Assembly (NCBI GenBank): GCA_014529385.2
Contig: CM043958.1
Coordinates: 123,137,317 to 123,201,316, forward strand
Direction of reading: 5' to 3'
DNA from: Adiantum capillus-veneris
Taxonomy: Eukaryota > Streptophyta > Polypodiopsida > Polypodiales > Pteridaceae
DNA: 64,000 nt
The notes beneath the pieces are model-generated. The model had not been told where the DNA came from. It saw only the letters and a program-made list of their open reading frames with translations, and made no database searches. Both the position numbers and the translations under genes were made by a program. Position 1 is the first letter of the stretch; the number at the start of each line of letters is the position of its first letter. Below are positions 12,170 through 23,700 of this stretch, piece after piece.

Positions 12170-12313
12170 TCTATAGACTAGGGAGAATAGTGCCTGGAAT
12201 CCACCTCCCAACCTCCCACTATATAGGCCAAGCTCCTAGCCCCTTTGCCCTAGATGGATTCCCTTTCCACATTGCCTAGTCTGGCCCTTGCCCATCCCCA
12301 CTAACTGCCGACA
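12170..12313 (-). repeat. 5' LTR of the minus-strand chromovirus
   Basis: Partner of 1259-1419. Minus strand begins TGTCGGC at 12313 and runs to the primer site; the expected terminal CA has decayed to GA. It contains the same CTATATAGG TATA region. Confidence 0.85.
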
Positions 12314-13116
12314 CCCTGTGCAAACCTCTCGATAAATCTTCCGTTGATCATCAAGAAAAACTTCCCATAAAGGGTTGTAAACTTGTCCAAAAGCTGGTGT
12401 AGGTTAGCTGACAAGGATCGTAAACTATGCCAAAACTGATACTGACAAGCTCACAAGAGGACAAGGAAATGACCAAATCTGTAGGGCCACACTACTACTA
12501 GGGAAAGGAGACAACATGGAGAAAGGAAGGGACCATACTCCAACATAACCTCCTTGTACTGTTTTCATTGTTGGCTAAGGGTATGAAACCACATGCTCCA
12601 CTTCTACACCTAATCCAAGGGAAGTCAGATGATGAAACAAGAAGTGTATGGAGGTAGAAGTAAGTCAAAAGCCACTCCAACACATGCACTGGAACATCTA
12701 CCTGAAATTTTTCATATACAAATAAGAGTCTCTACTAAAGGTGGAACTGGAACTTCCATCAGATGGAAAATAAATCATCATGGAACATCCCCTGCTTCAG
12801 GTTGGGAAGAAATCCCCCTCTGTCATCCATAATCCAAAATCTGGAACAAAATTGCAATTGAATCATCAACCTGCTACCCAAGGGATAGGAAGCTCCATTG
12901 ACAGCTACAAGAAAGACGTGCATTTGCAAAAGGCAAAGCAAATCCGCCAATCCATCTTTTTCGAAGAAAACACAACGATAGAAAGCTCCTCCAAAAGGGA
13001 TGAAGAAGATCCTACTGCTGTCCAAACACTTCTCTCTGAAGAAGAAGCCAAAAATGAGTAGTTTCCCCTCTGGATCCAACAACCGCATGCTTGCTCTCCT
13101 TGCTAGAAAGCACGGC
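12314..13116. other. Unidentified sequence, right flank of the nest
   Basis: Begins at the outer edge of the chromovirus 5' LTR and stops where homology to the next chromovirus starts (ACACAAGCAACACC). Short frames on both strands match nothing I know. It may be the continuation of 1-1258. Confidence 0.35.
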
Positions 13117-15290
13117 ACACAAGCAACACCTCCAGGTAATATTTCAAGTTCTAAGAGAGAATAAACTTTATGTTAATCGAAAGAAAAGTGAATATTTCTT
13201 ACAAGAGATTCAGTATTGAGATCACATTATCTCTCAAGATGGCATCCAAATGGATCCATCAAAATTAGAGGTAATAAAAGGATGGCCTAAACCAAGTAAT
13301 CTTCATGAATTAAGAAGCTTTATAGGTATGTGCGCATAGTATAGATGCTTAGAATAGTTTCCCACTAATATAGCAGGACCATTACATGACCTAACAAAGC
13401 AAAACGTTAGGTACACATGGTCTGCCAAGGAGAACAATTCTTTCAAATAGCTTATCTCTCAACCTGTGCTTACACTAACGGATCTCTCAAAGCCATTTGA
13501 GGTCCAACGTGATGCTTGTAGTGATTGCCTTGGAGCTGTTTTGCTTCAAGAACGGCACGCCATAGGCTATGAAAGTCGAAGGCTCGACCCTGTTGAGCAA
13601 GCTCTAGGCATATATGAAAAGGAACTCCTTGCAGTTCTACATGCCTTAGACTCATGGAAGCACTATTTATTGGGGACTCCTTTCATTCTGTGAACGGATC
13701 ACCAATGTCTTAAGTACCTCATGACGAAGACCAAGCTCTCCAACAAACAAATGAGGTGGGCAAATTTCCTTTTGCAATTTCATTTTCATATTGCTCACAT
13801 TATTGGCAAGCATAATCAAGTAGTCGATGCACTCTCAAGACGGCCGAGAGTGAATACGGTTTCCATAGCAACTCACAATGATTTATCTTCTATGATAGAT
13901 GAGTATGCTATTGATCCTGATTTGTGGAGATGTGATTTCAGCCCTTGCACTAGTGAAGAAAGAGGATCCATTTACTTTACAATATGGTTATCTTTTCTAT
14001 GGCAATAGAATATGTGTTATTAGCTCACTACGTGAGAAAGTAATATATGAATCTCATGCTCCTCTTTATGAAGGGTTAAGAGGGATCCAGTCTACCGTAA
14101 AGGGGATTGAAACATATTTCTATTGGCCTACCATGAAAGCAAACATAAAGACGAAGTTTGATAGAGGGAAGCAACCTGGATTGCTTCAATCTTTGCCAAT
14201 CCCTAATTCACCATGGGAGAGCATATCCATGGATTTTATCTTTGGATTGCCTAAGTCTATCCATGGGAATACGGGAATATGGACGATAGTAGACAGGTTC
14301 AGTAAACAAGCTCATTTTATACTTGTCAAAAAGACTATCAAAGCCCATCAAATGGCAACACTCTTCATTTCACAAATCTTCAAGTACCATGTGGCTTGCC
14401 AATGTCCATAGTGTCGGATAGAGATCCTAGAATGGACGAGTAATTTTTGGAAGGGTCTCTTTGAGAATTTAGGAACAAGGCTAAACTTCTCTTCGGCCTA
14501 TCACCCGCAAACGCATGGCCAAAGTGAAATAGATAACCTAACAATTCTTGATCTACTAAACGGAAGTAGATCAAAGATACCAATGGGAGAAGTACTTAAC
14601 CTTAGTGGAGTATGCCTACAATAACACTGTACATACTTCTATAGGAAAAGCACTGTTGAGGTAATTGTGGGAAGATCAAAAAGTCCCTTGCTACTTAAGG
14701 TACATGGGAACATCTTCTCTGTAGATGAGTATAGCCGCGACCTACTCTTTCCAAAAGATTAAGGATGCTATCTCCTCACTGAAAAGGCAAAAGGTCTGCT
14801 CTGCTGACAAGCACAGAAGAGCCCAATCCTTTAAAGAAAATGATTGGGTCTTACTCAAATTTCCCAAGGCTCGATTAAGGCACACGACGGTGGGCAAGAA
14901 TCCTACGGGACACCAAAAGTAATATGCTAAGTTAGCAGAAAGGTACTCTGGTCCCTTCCAGATTCTTAGGTCAATTAATGAGATGGCCTATCAACTCAAG
15001 TTTCCCAACCAGTGGCCTATCAACTCAAGTTTCCCAACCACTGCTCATACACAATGCTTCCATGTGACACTACTAAACCTTACAAAGGAGAGCCACCACA
15101 AGAACCAACAATTGAAGACGCATCGGAGATCGAGGACCAAGAAGAGGTGTTGCTGCCGAGTCCATTCTCTGACATGAAGACAAGGTACTAAGAGGCGGTA
15201 AGACTATCAGACGATATCTTATTAAGTTTAAGAATTATCCTTTGAAGATGCTAGATGGATGCAAGGCATACAATTAAAGGATGGGCCTAA
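13117..15290 (+). pseudogene. Truncated chromovirus pol: late RT, RNase H, integrase, chromodomain
   Basis: Late RT lies at 13117-13460, with the spelling of DPSKLEVIKGWPKP at about 13252. RNase H (VQRDACSDCLGAVLLQERHA, about 13500) has a stop where the other copy reads MRTDHQ (13690). The tail IAHIIGKHNQVVDALSRRPR is at about 13795. Integrase follows: zinc region near 14.05 kb, ISMDFIFGLPKSIHGNTGIW near 14.22 kb, TIVDRFSKQAHF near 14.28 kb and the region around the Glu near 14.5 kb. About 34 bases are missing near 14152 compared with the copy at 23.97 kb, removing the two Cys codons of the HHCC finger. A 32-bp direct duplication lies at about 14991-15045. A chromodomain-like end is at 15170-15290. 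It cannot encode an active enzyme. Confidence 0.85.
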
Positions 15291-15676
15291 ACCTTGTCAA
15301 TGCTTACAATGCTTCCCTAGAGTAAGCAAATGTACAAATGTTCAAAATGAACAAAGTTTTTGTCTTATAAGACTCTCTTTTTCTTATTGTGCAAAAAAAA
15401 TGAAATAGTATGCATGCTTAGATCAGCTTTGCGGAGACGATGTCTCCCAAAACCAAGTAGATCTTGTCACTCTCTTATGGAAGATTGATAGGAATAATGT
15501 ATAGACATGCTTATAGAAGCTTAGGCTCTCAAGCGCCAAATGGACTAGTCATCCATTTTGGAACACTGTGTAGGGTAAAATAGGGATCCTCTACCCGCTA
15601 GGAAAAGGACTAATGAATATGCTTTATCCTCTCTACCCCATAGTCTAGGATGACTATGATTTCAAGAGAGAGGTAA
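15291..15676 (+). other. 3' untranslated tail and polypurine tract
   Basis: No coding potential. It aligns with 25101-25493 of the next copy. The last bases, AAGAGAGAGGTAA, are a polypurine tract immediately before the LTR start TGTCATAA at 15677. Confidence 0.75.
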
Positions 15677-17077
15677 TGTCATAATAACTAATATCTAATT
15701 CTCCTAAATGATTTTCTCATGTTAAACTGATTATTTAATATGGGGAAGTGCCAAGGGAGAAAAAGCTAGAATATTGGTTAAGCTAGCAGACCGACCACAA
15801 TAGGGATCCAAAGGGGGGGCCATCTGCAAAAGAGCAATGTGAAACAATGGGCTTAAAAAACGACCTAAGGTTTAGCCCATTAAGACTTCCAAAATGCTAA
15901 GGTTCTAAAATTCAAAGGTTGTGTCCAAAGGTCAAAAGCCTAGGGAAATTGGATTCTTTGCGTGTGTCCCAAAAGTCTTTGTCAAGCCCTACATAGGAGG
16001 GGGCGAGCGCAAGAAGTAGGGGATGAGAGATAAACTCACACACACACACAAGCTTCCTTTGTACACAACGGGAAAGAGGGACACATGTCAGCTCCCTAGC
16101 CCAGATGACCACAAGGTGCACTCATGGCTTGCCTGATTCCTATTGGCCCAGGAGACAAAGGGGGTCCAATGAGAGTTTAGTTGCATTAATTAATTAGCAA
16201 AAGCTCTCACAAAAGGGAAAGGGGGACACATGTCAAAAGGCTATCACTTATGCTGCTTAATTTCCATTGGCTAGGTTTGGGAGGTCCAATAGGGCTGTAG
16301 CATGAGAAATTAGCAAGGGGGGTCGACCAAGAGAGAGAGGGGGCTGATTTTCTCAAGGCATTATTCACTTACACACTCACACAATCAATGTGTGAAGCAA
16401 GAATACTCTCTCTCTCTCTCTTCTTCTCAAGCTTTAATGGAAAGCTTACCACCTACTCCAAGCTTGTGAGAAGGAGGCCTACACCAACAATTTGTGATGC
16501 AAATCCAACCAAGAGCCAAGCTTCAATGCATGCTCATCTCCTCTACCATGATAATTACTAAGCTAAGATATGCTAATATGAGTGATTATGTGAGGAGATG
16601 TATAGCTTTCTCGTAAGACTACTCCTTCTTCCTCTCAATCTACTCTCATACCCCGCTAGCTCTCACCATCTTCAAAGGTGTGTGAGGTCTTGGGTCTGAG
16701 ACCATGAGGGATTGATGTTGTCTTTAATAAAGTGTTATGCTCGTGCTTGAAGTTTCCATCTTCACAGCACTAGCTATTATTAAAGAAACACAAAGAATTG
16801 TATTGTAAAATGTCTCTCGTGATGGGAGAAACCATAATACAAAGCCTTTGGAGGGGGGACCGGTTCCCGCAAATACGGTCCTCAACTGTTGTCAATTGCT
16901 TAATTTCTCTCTCTTTCAAAGTATTGTTCATGATATCTAACTAGGTGTTATGCTTTTTGTTGCTCTCTCCACCCAAGCACTCTTGTTATTCTCCTTAGGA
17001 ATCTATTCTAATGAAATGCTCACTATGTTCATGCTATTTTCTGCTACACACAAGTTACTAGGCCATTACATGTTACA
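15677..17077 (+). repeat. Shared middle LTR of the tandem chromovirus pair
   Basis: 1401 bp, TGTCATAATAAC to ATGTTACA. Polypurine tract on the left, primer site on the right. It is homologous to 25494-27107 and to the minus-strand solo LTR 55619-57240. Compared with those it lacks a block of roughly 0.2 kb in U3 that carries two further ATTGG/CCAAT pairs, and its CT microsatellite is short (about 16407-16420). Confidence 0.9.
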
Positions 17078-17092
17078 TTGGTATTAGAGAAC
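17078..17092 (+). other. Primer-binding site of the second chromovirus
   Basis: TTGGTATTAGAGAAC directly after the LTR; a one-base variant of the tRNA-Met site TTGGTATCAGAGC at its core. It marks the start of the second element. Confidence 0.8.
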
Positions 17093-17490
17093 AAGGTTTC
17101 TCTTTTCTTGCTCAAGAAGTGAGGTCCTCAAGCTAGCTATAAATGGTTGTACTATTAACTTCAGTGAGTAAGTAGAATAGGGATTTTTCAGCTTTACAGT
17201 GTGCCTGCCTTTGTGCAGTTAATGAGGCATCACCGTCGAGAGCTATGGCCTTAATAGTGGAGTCCTACGGGGCTTGCCTGTGGCTAACCACTCTTGAACT
17301 CTTAGAAGCTTGATGGGAGTCGGTGCTGTTTTTGTGTTGAACGACCCTCTCTTCTATATCCTTGCAATTAATGGTATTCGAGCCATGTATAGTAGCTTGA
17401 GGGCTTTTTCTAAAGGGGTAAAGAGGAGTAGCAACTAGGGCTTGAAGTGCCAAAGTACACCTAAACATTTTACACCTAAAAGTTGTTCAA

Positions 17491-18213
17491 ATGGCTGACA
17501 ATAGTAAAGAGAGTGAAATTAATGTTGATAACTCTGATTTTGCTAATGAGCAAGCTACTAATGATGCCCCAATGCTTGTTAACTATCTTGTTTCTAGGCT
17601 TCAACAAGCCATGGGCAATCCATCCCTCCAAAGTGAAGTGCAACGGCAGCTTCGTGCTCATGGGATTATTGAAGCTCCCCACCATGACGAGAGAGCACCT
17701 AGGAAGCCTCCTTGTGAGACTTCCAGAAAAATAGGCCTCTCTCCACTTCAAGAAGAAGAAGAGGATCCATATGAAGAGCTCAAAAATTTGCTCCTTGATG
17801 ACGCATCTCCTTCTTAAAGGAGAATCAAGCGCCTCCATCGAAGGAACAAGAAATAAGTGAGTTTCGTGCCACCTCGACGGGGATATGGCTCCACAAATAC
17901 AATGGTCTAAACGATCTCCATCACCTCCAAAACAGAGAAGACTATCACATACTTTCTCCACGCCATACTTCAAAGAGGGATGACAAAAAACTAGAAGAAA
18001 AAAGGCGAGAAAGAGGACACCTTCTTCTCCATCTTCTTCATCCTCTTCCTCTTATGAAAGTGACGGTGAAGACAAAGAAGATCAAGGATATAAAAAGGCG
18101 AGAAAGAGGTCACCCTCATCTCCATCTTCCTCAAATTATTCATCTTCTGAAGAAAGTGATGGTGCAACCTTTGAACCATCAAAAAGAAGAGGCCATAGGA
18201 AATCCTATGCCGT
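17491..18213 (+). pseudogene. chromovirus gag, N-terminal part (broken)
   Basis: Starts at ATG 17491 (MADNSKESEINVDNSDFANE...). About 108 codons are open to 17817, then the protein continues in another frame as a basic, serine-rich, low-complexity stretch (RKRSPSSPSSS-type repeats, about 17.98-18.17 kb). It stops at the left edge of the inserted solo LTR, directly after codons for KSYA. The matching C-terminal part resumes at 20874. The N-terminal region would precede the Gag core domain; its serine/arginine repeats are a common feature of chromovirus Gag linkers. Confidence 0.75.
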
Positions 18214-20873
18214 TGAGGCGGTCCGGGGCGGGCAACAAGAGAGGCGACCTCTAAACACCCCTCAAGGCTCCCGTGCTGCTCAATTTGGGCTGGGGCAACC
18301 ACAAGCAACAACACAACAACAAACCCATAGCCAAACCCAAATAAGATAGGGGCACCACCTAGTTATAGAGCGAACTAGGACGCAAAAAAGGATAATCCCT
18401 TAGCAATACAAGTGAGAAGGAAGGGTACACTATCACTATTTTCAATGCTACAAATACACACACCACACAAACACACACACACAAAGAGAGAGAGGGATTT
18501 GTGCAAGAATTCAGCTTCAATTTTAATGATTGACACGGGTGTATGAACAGCTTGGAGGAGAGTCAAGAGACACGATTAAGTTTTATGATGTTGCAATCTA
18601 CACATTATCTTAGGGTTATGGGAGACCTCTCACCATACAACTCTCTTATAATGTTTTCCCAAGAAACAAAAACAAACACAAGAGCTCTTGAGTCACATAT
18701 AAGCAGATACTACAAAAGAATCTCAAAATTAAAACGCATCACCTTAAACCAAACGAGATGAGGTTGCCAAGCGTGAATTGGAGAGACTCAAGAGAGTTTT
18801 GACCCGCGATTTGCACCCAACTAATTGATTAAATTGATGCGCAAGAGTAGGTACAACTTTGATTGGAAGTTATGAATCACTCACTCCCTTGCAATGTTAC
18901 AACTAGCTCAAAGAAGCTTTCATATACACCACATGTAATGGTGCATAGAGAGCTCACTCTCACTCCCTAAAACTAAGATGGTGAATGGCACGCTTAAAGT
19001 AGTGAGCAATAGTGTAGGGATACTTGCCATTTACAAAGGGAGAAGGGCTCTATTTATAGGTGAGGAGACCCTAATTAGCATTATACCTAATCAACATTTT
19101 CATAGAAAATCATGTTTATGAAATTTTTTATATGTTCTTATGAGAGTGGGGCTCTCTTGTCTCTTGAGTCACATGGATGTGGGCTCAAGAGGAGAGAATT
19201 ATTGAGGTGAAATAGAGAAGATTCTAGAGAGGTGAGTGATTTTTTGTGTGAGGTTGCCTACTCCACGGTAGAGTAGAGTGGGTGCAATTTACAAAAAAAA
19301 AGGTTAGCAGTTAGTGTTAGTAGTTTGAAGTTAGTAGGATGGGGTAAAATTACATGGCATATGCACTCAAGGTGCATTATATGATTTATACAATGATAAA
19401 AAGTAAGAAGAAAATGAGAATATACACAATTTGGTGGAAACCACAACAAGATGTAAATGATATTCCACCTTCTCCTCCAATGAATGAAGCGGTTGTAGAA
19501 CTTTGTCGGTGCAGTTCTTGTGACCATGGGGAAGTTGAATTTCTCCATGTTCTCCATGATCAAACTCCTCCTTTGCAGGGCTTGAGATTGCTGATTTTTT
19601 CCTCTTTTATGAAAGGATGAAGAGGTTATGGTAATATGAATTTGATTCTAGAGAGAGAAATTGAGCTATATGTGTGTAGAGATGATAATCTTTTGAGCTA
19701 TGGAGTAAGAAGAGATGAAAATGGTGAAGAAGATGAAGTAATCCATGAAAGTTGCAGGTTTGAGTGAGGGATGGAGAGTAATGAGTGTATGTGTCTGGAA
19801 GTGGGAAAGGAGATGAGAGAAGACTATGGGTTACTTTGTGAAAAAGTGGGCAGACTGGGGTCCACTCAAAAAATCATAGCTCACCGGTGGTTGCTCCAAA
19901 ATCACCAAAATTTTTGAGGTGATTAATCAGATTTTGTTTCACATTTTATCTTTTGATCACCTCACCCAAATTCGAAGTGGAGATGGGTGCCAAAAAATCT
20001 CACCAAAAAGCCTGTTTTTTATGCCTGCAAAAGTCTTTTAGTGGCCCCCTTCTTTGTTGAATTTGTACAATGCATCCAAGAGTGATCCCCTCCTTTGTCA
20101 TATCATAATGCAAAGCATCCAAGTTGCCCTTATACACATGCATGGAGGAGGATTATTGTGAATAAAAGCAATATATACATGGTGGGACTAGTGTATGGAC
20201 TAATTCATGGATTTTAGCTCAATGAGCACATGGTGTTAGAATATTGAGTAAAAAAATAATAAATAAATATGGAGGAATTATGGATATGGAAGATATTGGA
20301 ATCATATGATATGGTCCCCTCTTTTTTTTTGTAGGTGTGAAAGAGGAAAAGGATGCAAGAAAAATGAAATAAATATAATAAACATGACCTAAGAAAGTAG
20401 AAATCAATTTTTTTTTGTTTTCAACAGGGTGAGCGTAGAAAAGTTGGGTAATTTGTATAACGAGAAAAATATGAGGGAGTATACCCCCATGGCAAAAAAT
20501 ACACTTATGGTGCAAGAGGATGAAAGAAGGCAACATAAGTTTAAAAAACACACAACCTCATATAAATATTAAAAAAACTATCAAACATCCCCATAAAAAT
20601 CCCTATATTTTAGGCCATATATATAATGAAATATAAACCCCCCCCCGGCCATACACACACCTTAAAATACATTAAAAATAATTTTTTTAATTTTGTCCAC
20701 AACTAGCCCAGTGACTAGCTATGAGGGTTTTAAAGAAAATCCGGGAAAAGTCCCCTAACTCACCCACGCCTATATACATTGAAATGGTAGGGATAGCCAT
20801 AGTGTTTGGGTGAATTTGGTACGGTGAGGTAGCTCACTATGACAATTTATAATAGCCGAAAAAATGGCTATCA
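18214..20873 (-). mobile_element. Solo LTR of a 2.6-kb LTR family, inserted in gag
   Basis: Plus strand runs TGAGGCGGTCC to GGCTATCA, so both strands have TG...CA ends. It is homologous end to end to 49394-52011 in the opposite orientation, sharing for example the (CT/GA) stretch, the GGGGCACCACCTAGTT block and the ATTATGGATATGG block. The minus strand has a TATA box (CTATAAATAG at 19059-19050). It carries no internal gag or pol sequence, hence a solo LTR. The right flank is CGCGT and the left flank ends CCGT, which is a 5-bp target duplication if two bases (CG) were lost on the left. Removing the insert brings the two gag halves together in one reading frame except for that small change. Confidence 0.85.
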
Positions 20874-21765
20874 CGCGTGGAAGAGGTCGACCAAGCTCAA
20901 CAATATTCAAGAGGGAGGGAAGAGCATCTCTTCCCTTACCTATTGATGGCCACCTTTGGTGCTATGGACAAAGTCTTGCCTTTATCCAACAGTTCAATGT
21001 GGCGTATGGAGATGAGGGCTTCACGGAGTCCTCTAAGCTATGCCATGTAGCTATGCACTTTCAAAAGTCCACCCAGGCAATGTGGTCTAGCCTACGGGCT
21101 AATGGTGAACCTCCACTAACATGGAAAGCTTTAAGAGCTTCCATTATGAAGGAGTTCTGGCCACCGATGCCAAAGACAAAGTACTCACCAAATGGGGGCT
21201 TAAGCATAAAAGCTCTCTTCCCTATAAATCCATTCCTGCAAATATGTAGACAAGTTTTGGGATCTTACAACTCCAAAGCCCTATCTTCAAAAAGTTGGTT
21301 GATTTTAAAGAGAAAAAGCAAGAATTTTTGTGGGGCTTAACTGAAGAAATGGGGGAGTATGTCAACTCTCAAAGGCCACACAACATATCGGCGGTTATAC
21401 ACCATACTTGGGTGTCTTCTTGAATCAATTTCTAGATGGGGGCTAAAAGAAATTCTAAGCCCACGAAAAACAAGGGTTCCAATGAGCCTAAGGAGAAGGA
21501 CATTGTCCAAAAGTCTCCTAAGGGCAACTCCAACAAAGCTAAAGAGAAGGGAGTTTACAAAGCCAAAAATAAACTCTCTCCTGAAGAGCTTGAGCGTTAT
21601 CGCAAGGATAACCGTTGTTTCAAGTGCGGCGAGCAAGGGCATGCGTACCGCGCTTGTCCTCAAAAGAACACTTTCCATGAACCTCCTAGAGCTACCTTGG
21701 TCGAAATCCAAGAGGAGGAAATTCACCACAAAGGATCTCTCTATGCCATGCTTGGGGAAAGGTAA
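20874..21765 (+). pseudogene. chromovirus gag core and zinc knuckle (broken)
   Basis: C-terminal two thirds of Gag. The core is recognisable from FTESSKLCHVAMHFQKS (about 21018-21070) through the SLRANGEPPLTWKALRASIM block (about 21090-21150) to about 21360, with a frame change near 21180. A second frame starts at 21436 and contains a lysine-rich linker and the CCHC knuckle CFKCGEQGHAYRAC (21616-21657; C-x2-C-x4-H-x4-C). The knuckle binds element RNA. It ends at a TAA near 21765, just before the protease. Confidence 0.85.
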
Positions 21766-22250
21766 GAGAACATGATGCTTTTATTCTCTTTGACCCGGTT
21801 CTACTCACAATTTCATATCCATAGAGTTGGCCACCAAGCTAGGCATGCAAGCTTACGAGATGGGAGATGTCCTACCCACCACAGACGGTGCTTTCAAGGG
21901 GGAAGAAGCTTCAGTCACTCCCTTAATCGAGAAATTGAGGCTCCATGTCCAAATCTATGTGGACAAAGAGGACTTCTTTATCTCTCTCTCATGCATGAGA
22001 ATGTAATCCTAGGGGCACCATGGATTGATCGCATGGCTGCCAATGTTATTTTTCATAAAAGGAGAATCTCCTTTAAGGTAAGGGAAAAAGATATGTACAT
22101 AGATGCTAAGGAAATGGGTAACACCATACCCATTGTACATACACATGCTTTCAACAAATCAATAAGAGCTCTATTTCTGTGTACATGATTTGTGTTAAAG
22201 ATTCTCAAATGAACCTAATGTTTTAGCAAAAGAAAATATACAAAATCAAA
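21766..22250 (+). pseudogene. chromovirus protease (broken)
   Basis: Aspartic protease region. The first half is frameshifted around 21790, where an ILFDPGST-like active-site motif is readable only by changing frame. The second half is clearer: MHENVILGAPWIDRMAANVIF (about 21991-22053) is the family's ILGxxWL block. The frame ends at 22188. It cuts the Gag-Pol precursor in intact elements. Confidence 0.7.
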
Positions 22251-23300
22251 AGGAATTAGAGTTACCAATTTCTCTCAAGGGGTTTCAAGATGTCTTTATT
22301 GATGATATCCCTTGTGAGCTACCTCTAAACGAGGCAGTGATGACCATACAATTGAACTTCTTTCAGAAAGTTCACCGCCGCCTAACAAAAACCTCCTTAT
22401 AGACCTTCTCAAGCTCAACAAGAGGAGATTATGCACCAAGTGCATGAGTTAGTTGAGAAGGGCATGGTTAGTCCTAGTTCATCTCCATTTTGTTCTCTTG
22501 TACTACTAGTGCAAAAGAAAGAGGACACATATCGTATGTGTGTCCACTATAGAGCACTAAATAGGATCACTATCAGGAATAGGAAGACAACACATATCGT
22601 ATGTGTGTCCACTCTAGAGCACTAAATAGGATCACTATCAGGAATAGGTTTCCTGTTTCACGGGTAGAAGACCTATTTGATAAGCTACAAGGATCCACCT
22701 ACTTTAGTAGGATTGACCTAAAAAGTGGCTATCATCAAATAAGGATAGTTTATCAAGACATTGTAAAGACCGCCATTCTCACTATGTTTGGTCTTTACGA
22801 ATACATTGTCATGCCTTTTGGCTTGACCAATGCACCAGCCACATTCAATCGCTTGATGGAGAAGCTATTCAGGCCTCAACGAACCTTTACTGGAGTGCTC
22901 TTTGATGATATCATCATCTACTCTAATTCATTGGACGAACACAAGCAACACCTCTAGGTAATATTTCAAGTTCTAAGAGAGAATAAACTTTATGTTAATC
23001 GAAAGAAAAGTGCTTTTTTCTTACAAGAGATTCAATATTTAGGTCACATTATCTCTCAAGATGGCATCCAAATGGATCCATCAAAGTTAGAGGTAATAAA
23101 AGGATGGCCTAAACCAAGGAATCTTCATGAATTAAGAATCTTTTTATGTATGTGCGCATATTATAGACGCTTCATAGAGAAGTTCTCACTAATAGCACGA
23201 CCATTACATGGCCTAAGAAAGAAAAACGTTGGGTACACATGGTCTGCCAAGGAGAAAAATTCTTTCAAAAGCTTTAAGAAAAGCTTATCTCTCAACCTTG
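22251..23300 (+). pseudogene. chromovirus reverse transcriptase with 65-bp tandem duplication
   Basis: RT starts around 22251 (LPISLKGFQDVFIDDIPCELP, read in the frame of the N-terminal domain). MVSPSSSPFCSLVLLVQKKE is at about 22455. Then a 65-bp direct repeat, 22525-22589 and 22590-22654, duplicates the VHYRALNRITIRNR block; 65 is not divisible by three, so it shifts the frame. Downstream, FSRIDLKSGYHQIRI (about 22700), MPFGLTNAPATFNRLM (about 22811) and the catalytic FDDIIIYSNS (22901-22930) are intact. The connection region continues to about 23300 with YYRRFIEKFSLIARPL. Confidence 0.87.
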
Positions 23301-23700
23301 CTTACACTATATAGGATATCTCAAAGCGATTTGAGGTCCAATGTGATGCTTGTGGTGATTGCCTTGGAGTTGTTTTGCTTTAAGAAAGGCACGCCATAGG
23401 CTATGGAAGTCGAAGGCTCGACCTTGTTGAGCAAGCTCTTAGGCATATATGAAAAGGAACTCCTCGTAGTTCTACATGCCTTAGAATCATGGAAGTACTA
23501 TTTATTGGGGACTCCTTTCATTATGCGAACGGATCACCAAAGTCTTAAGTACTTCATGACGAAGACCAAGCTCTCGACAAACAAATGATGTGGGAAAACT
23601 TTATTTTGCAATTTCATTTTCATATTGCTCACATTGCTGGAAAGCATAATCAAGTAGCCGATGCACTCTCAAGACGGACGAGAGTGAATGTGGTTTCCAT
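23301..23700 (+). pseudogene. chromovirus RNase H (broken)
   Basis: RNase H block CDACGDCLGVVLL (about 23343), then a stop and a one-base change. KELLVVLHALESWKYYLLGT (about 23453), MRTDHQSLKYF (about 23522) and the typical end HIAGKHNQVADALSRRTR (about 23633) follow. Codons in the conserved Asp positions are partly kept, but the frame is broken near 23380, 23440 and 23580. Confidence 0.83.

Larger units (their letters stand above)
1259..12313 (-). mobile_element. Ty3/gypsy chromovirus with short LTRs, interrupted by a copia element
   Basis: A complete but dead LTR retrotransposon read on the minus strand: 5' LTR 12170-12313, primer-binding site 12155-12168, gag from about 11335, protease about 10.05-9.7 kb, reverse transcriptase and RNase H about 9.63-8.0 kb, integrase and a chromodomain-like tail about 8.0-6.64 kb, polypurine tract 1420-1436, 3' LTR 1259-1419. 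The order protease-RT-RNase H-integrase is that of Ty3/gypsy. A copia element at 1472-6633 sits just before the polypurine tract; without it the element is about 5.9 kb, normal for the group. Frameshifts and stops occur throughout. The LTRs (161 and 144 bp) are unusually short, and differ by many substitutions and small gaps, so the insertion is not recent. A 5-bp target duplication is not clear at the ends. Confidence 0.88.
13117..17077 (+). mobile_element. 5'-truncated Ty3 chromovirus copy ending in a shared LTR
   Basis: From 13117 on, the sequence follows 22939-25493 almost base for base: late RT, RNase H, integrase, chromodomain, untranslated tail and polypurine tract, then an LTR at 15677-17077. 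Everything 5' of late RT is missing. The LTR is followed directly by a primer-binding site and a new gag, so the same LTR serves as the 3' LTR here and the 5' LTR of the next copy. Confidence 0.88.
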
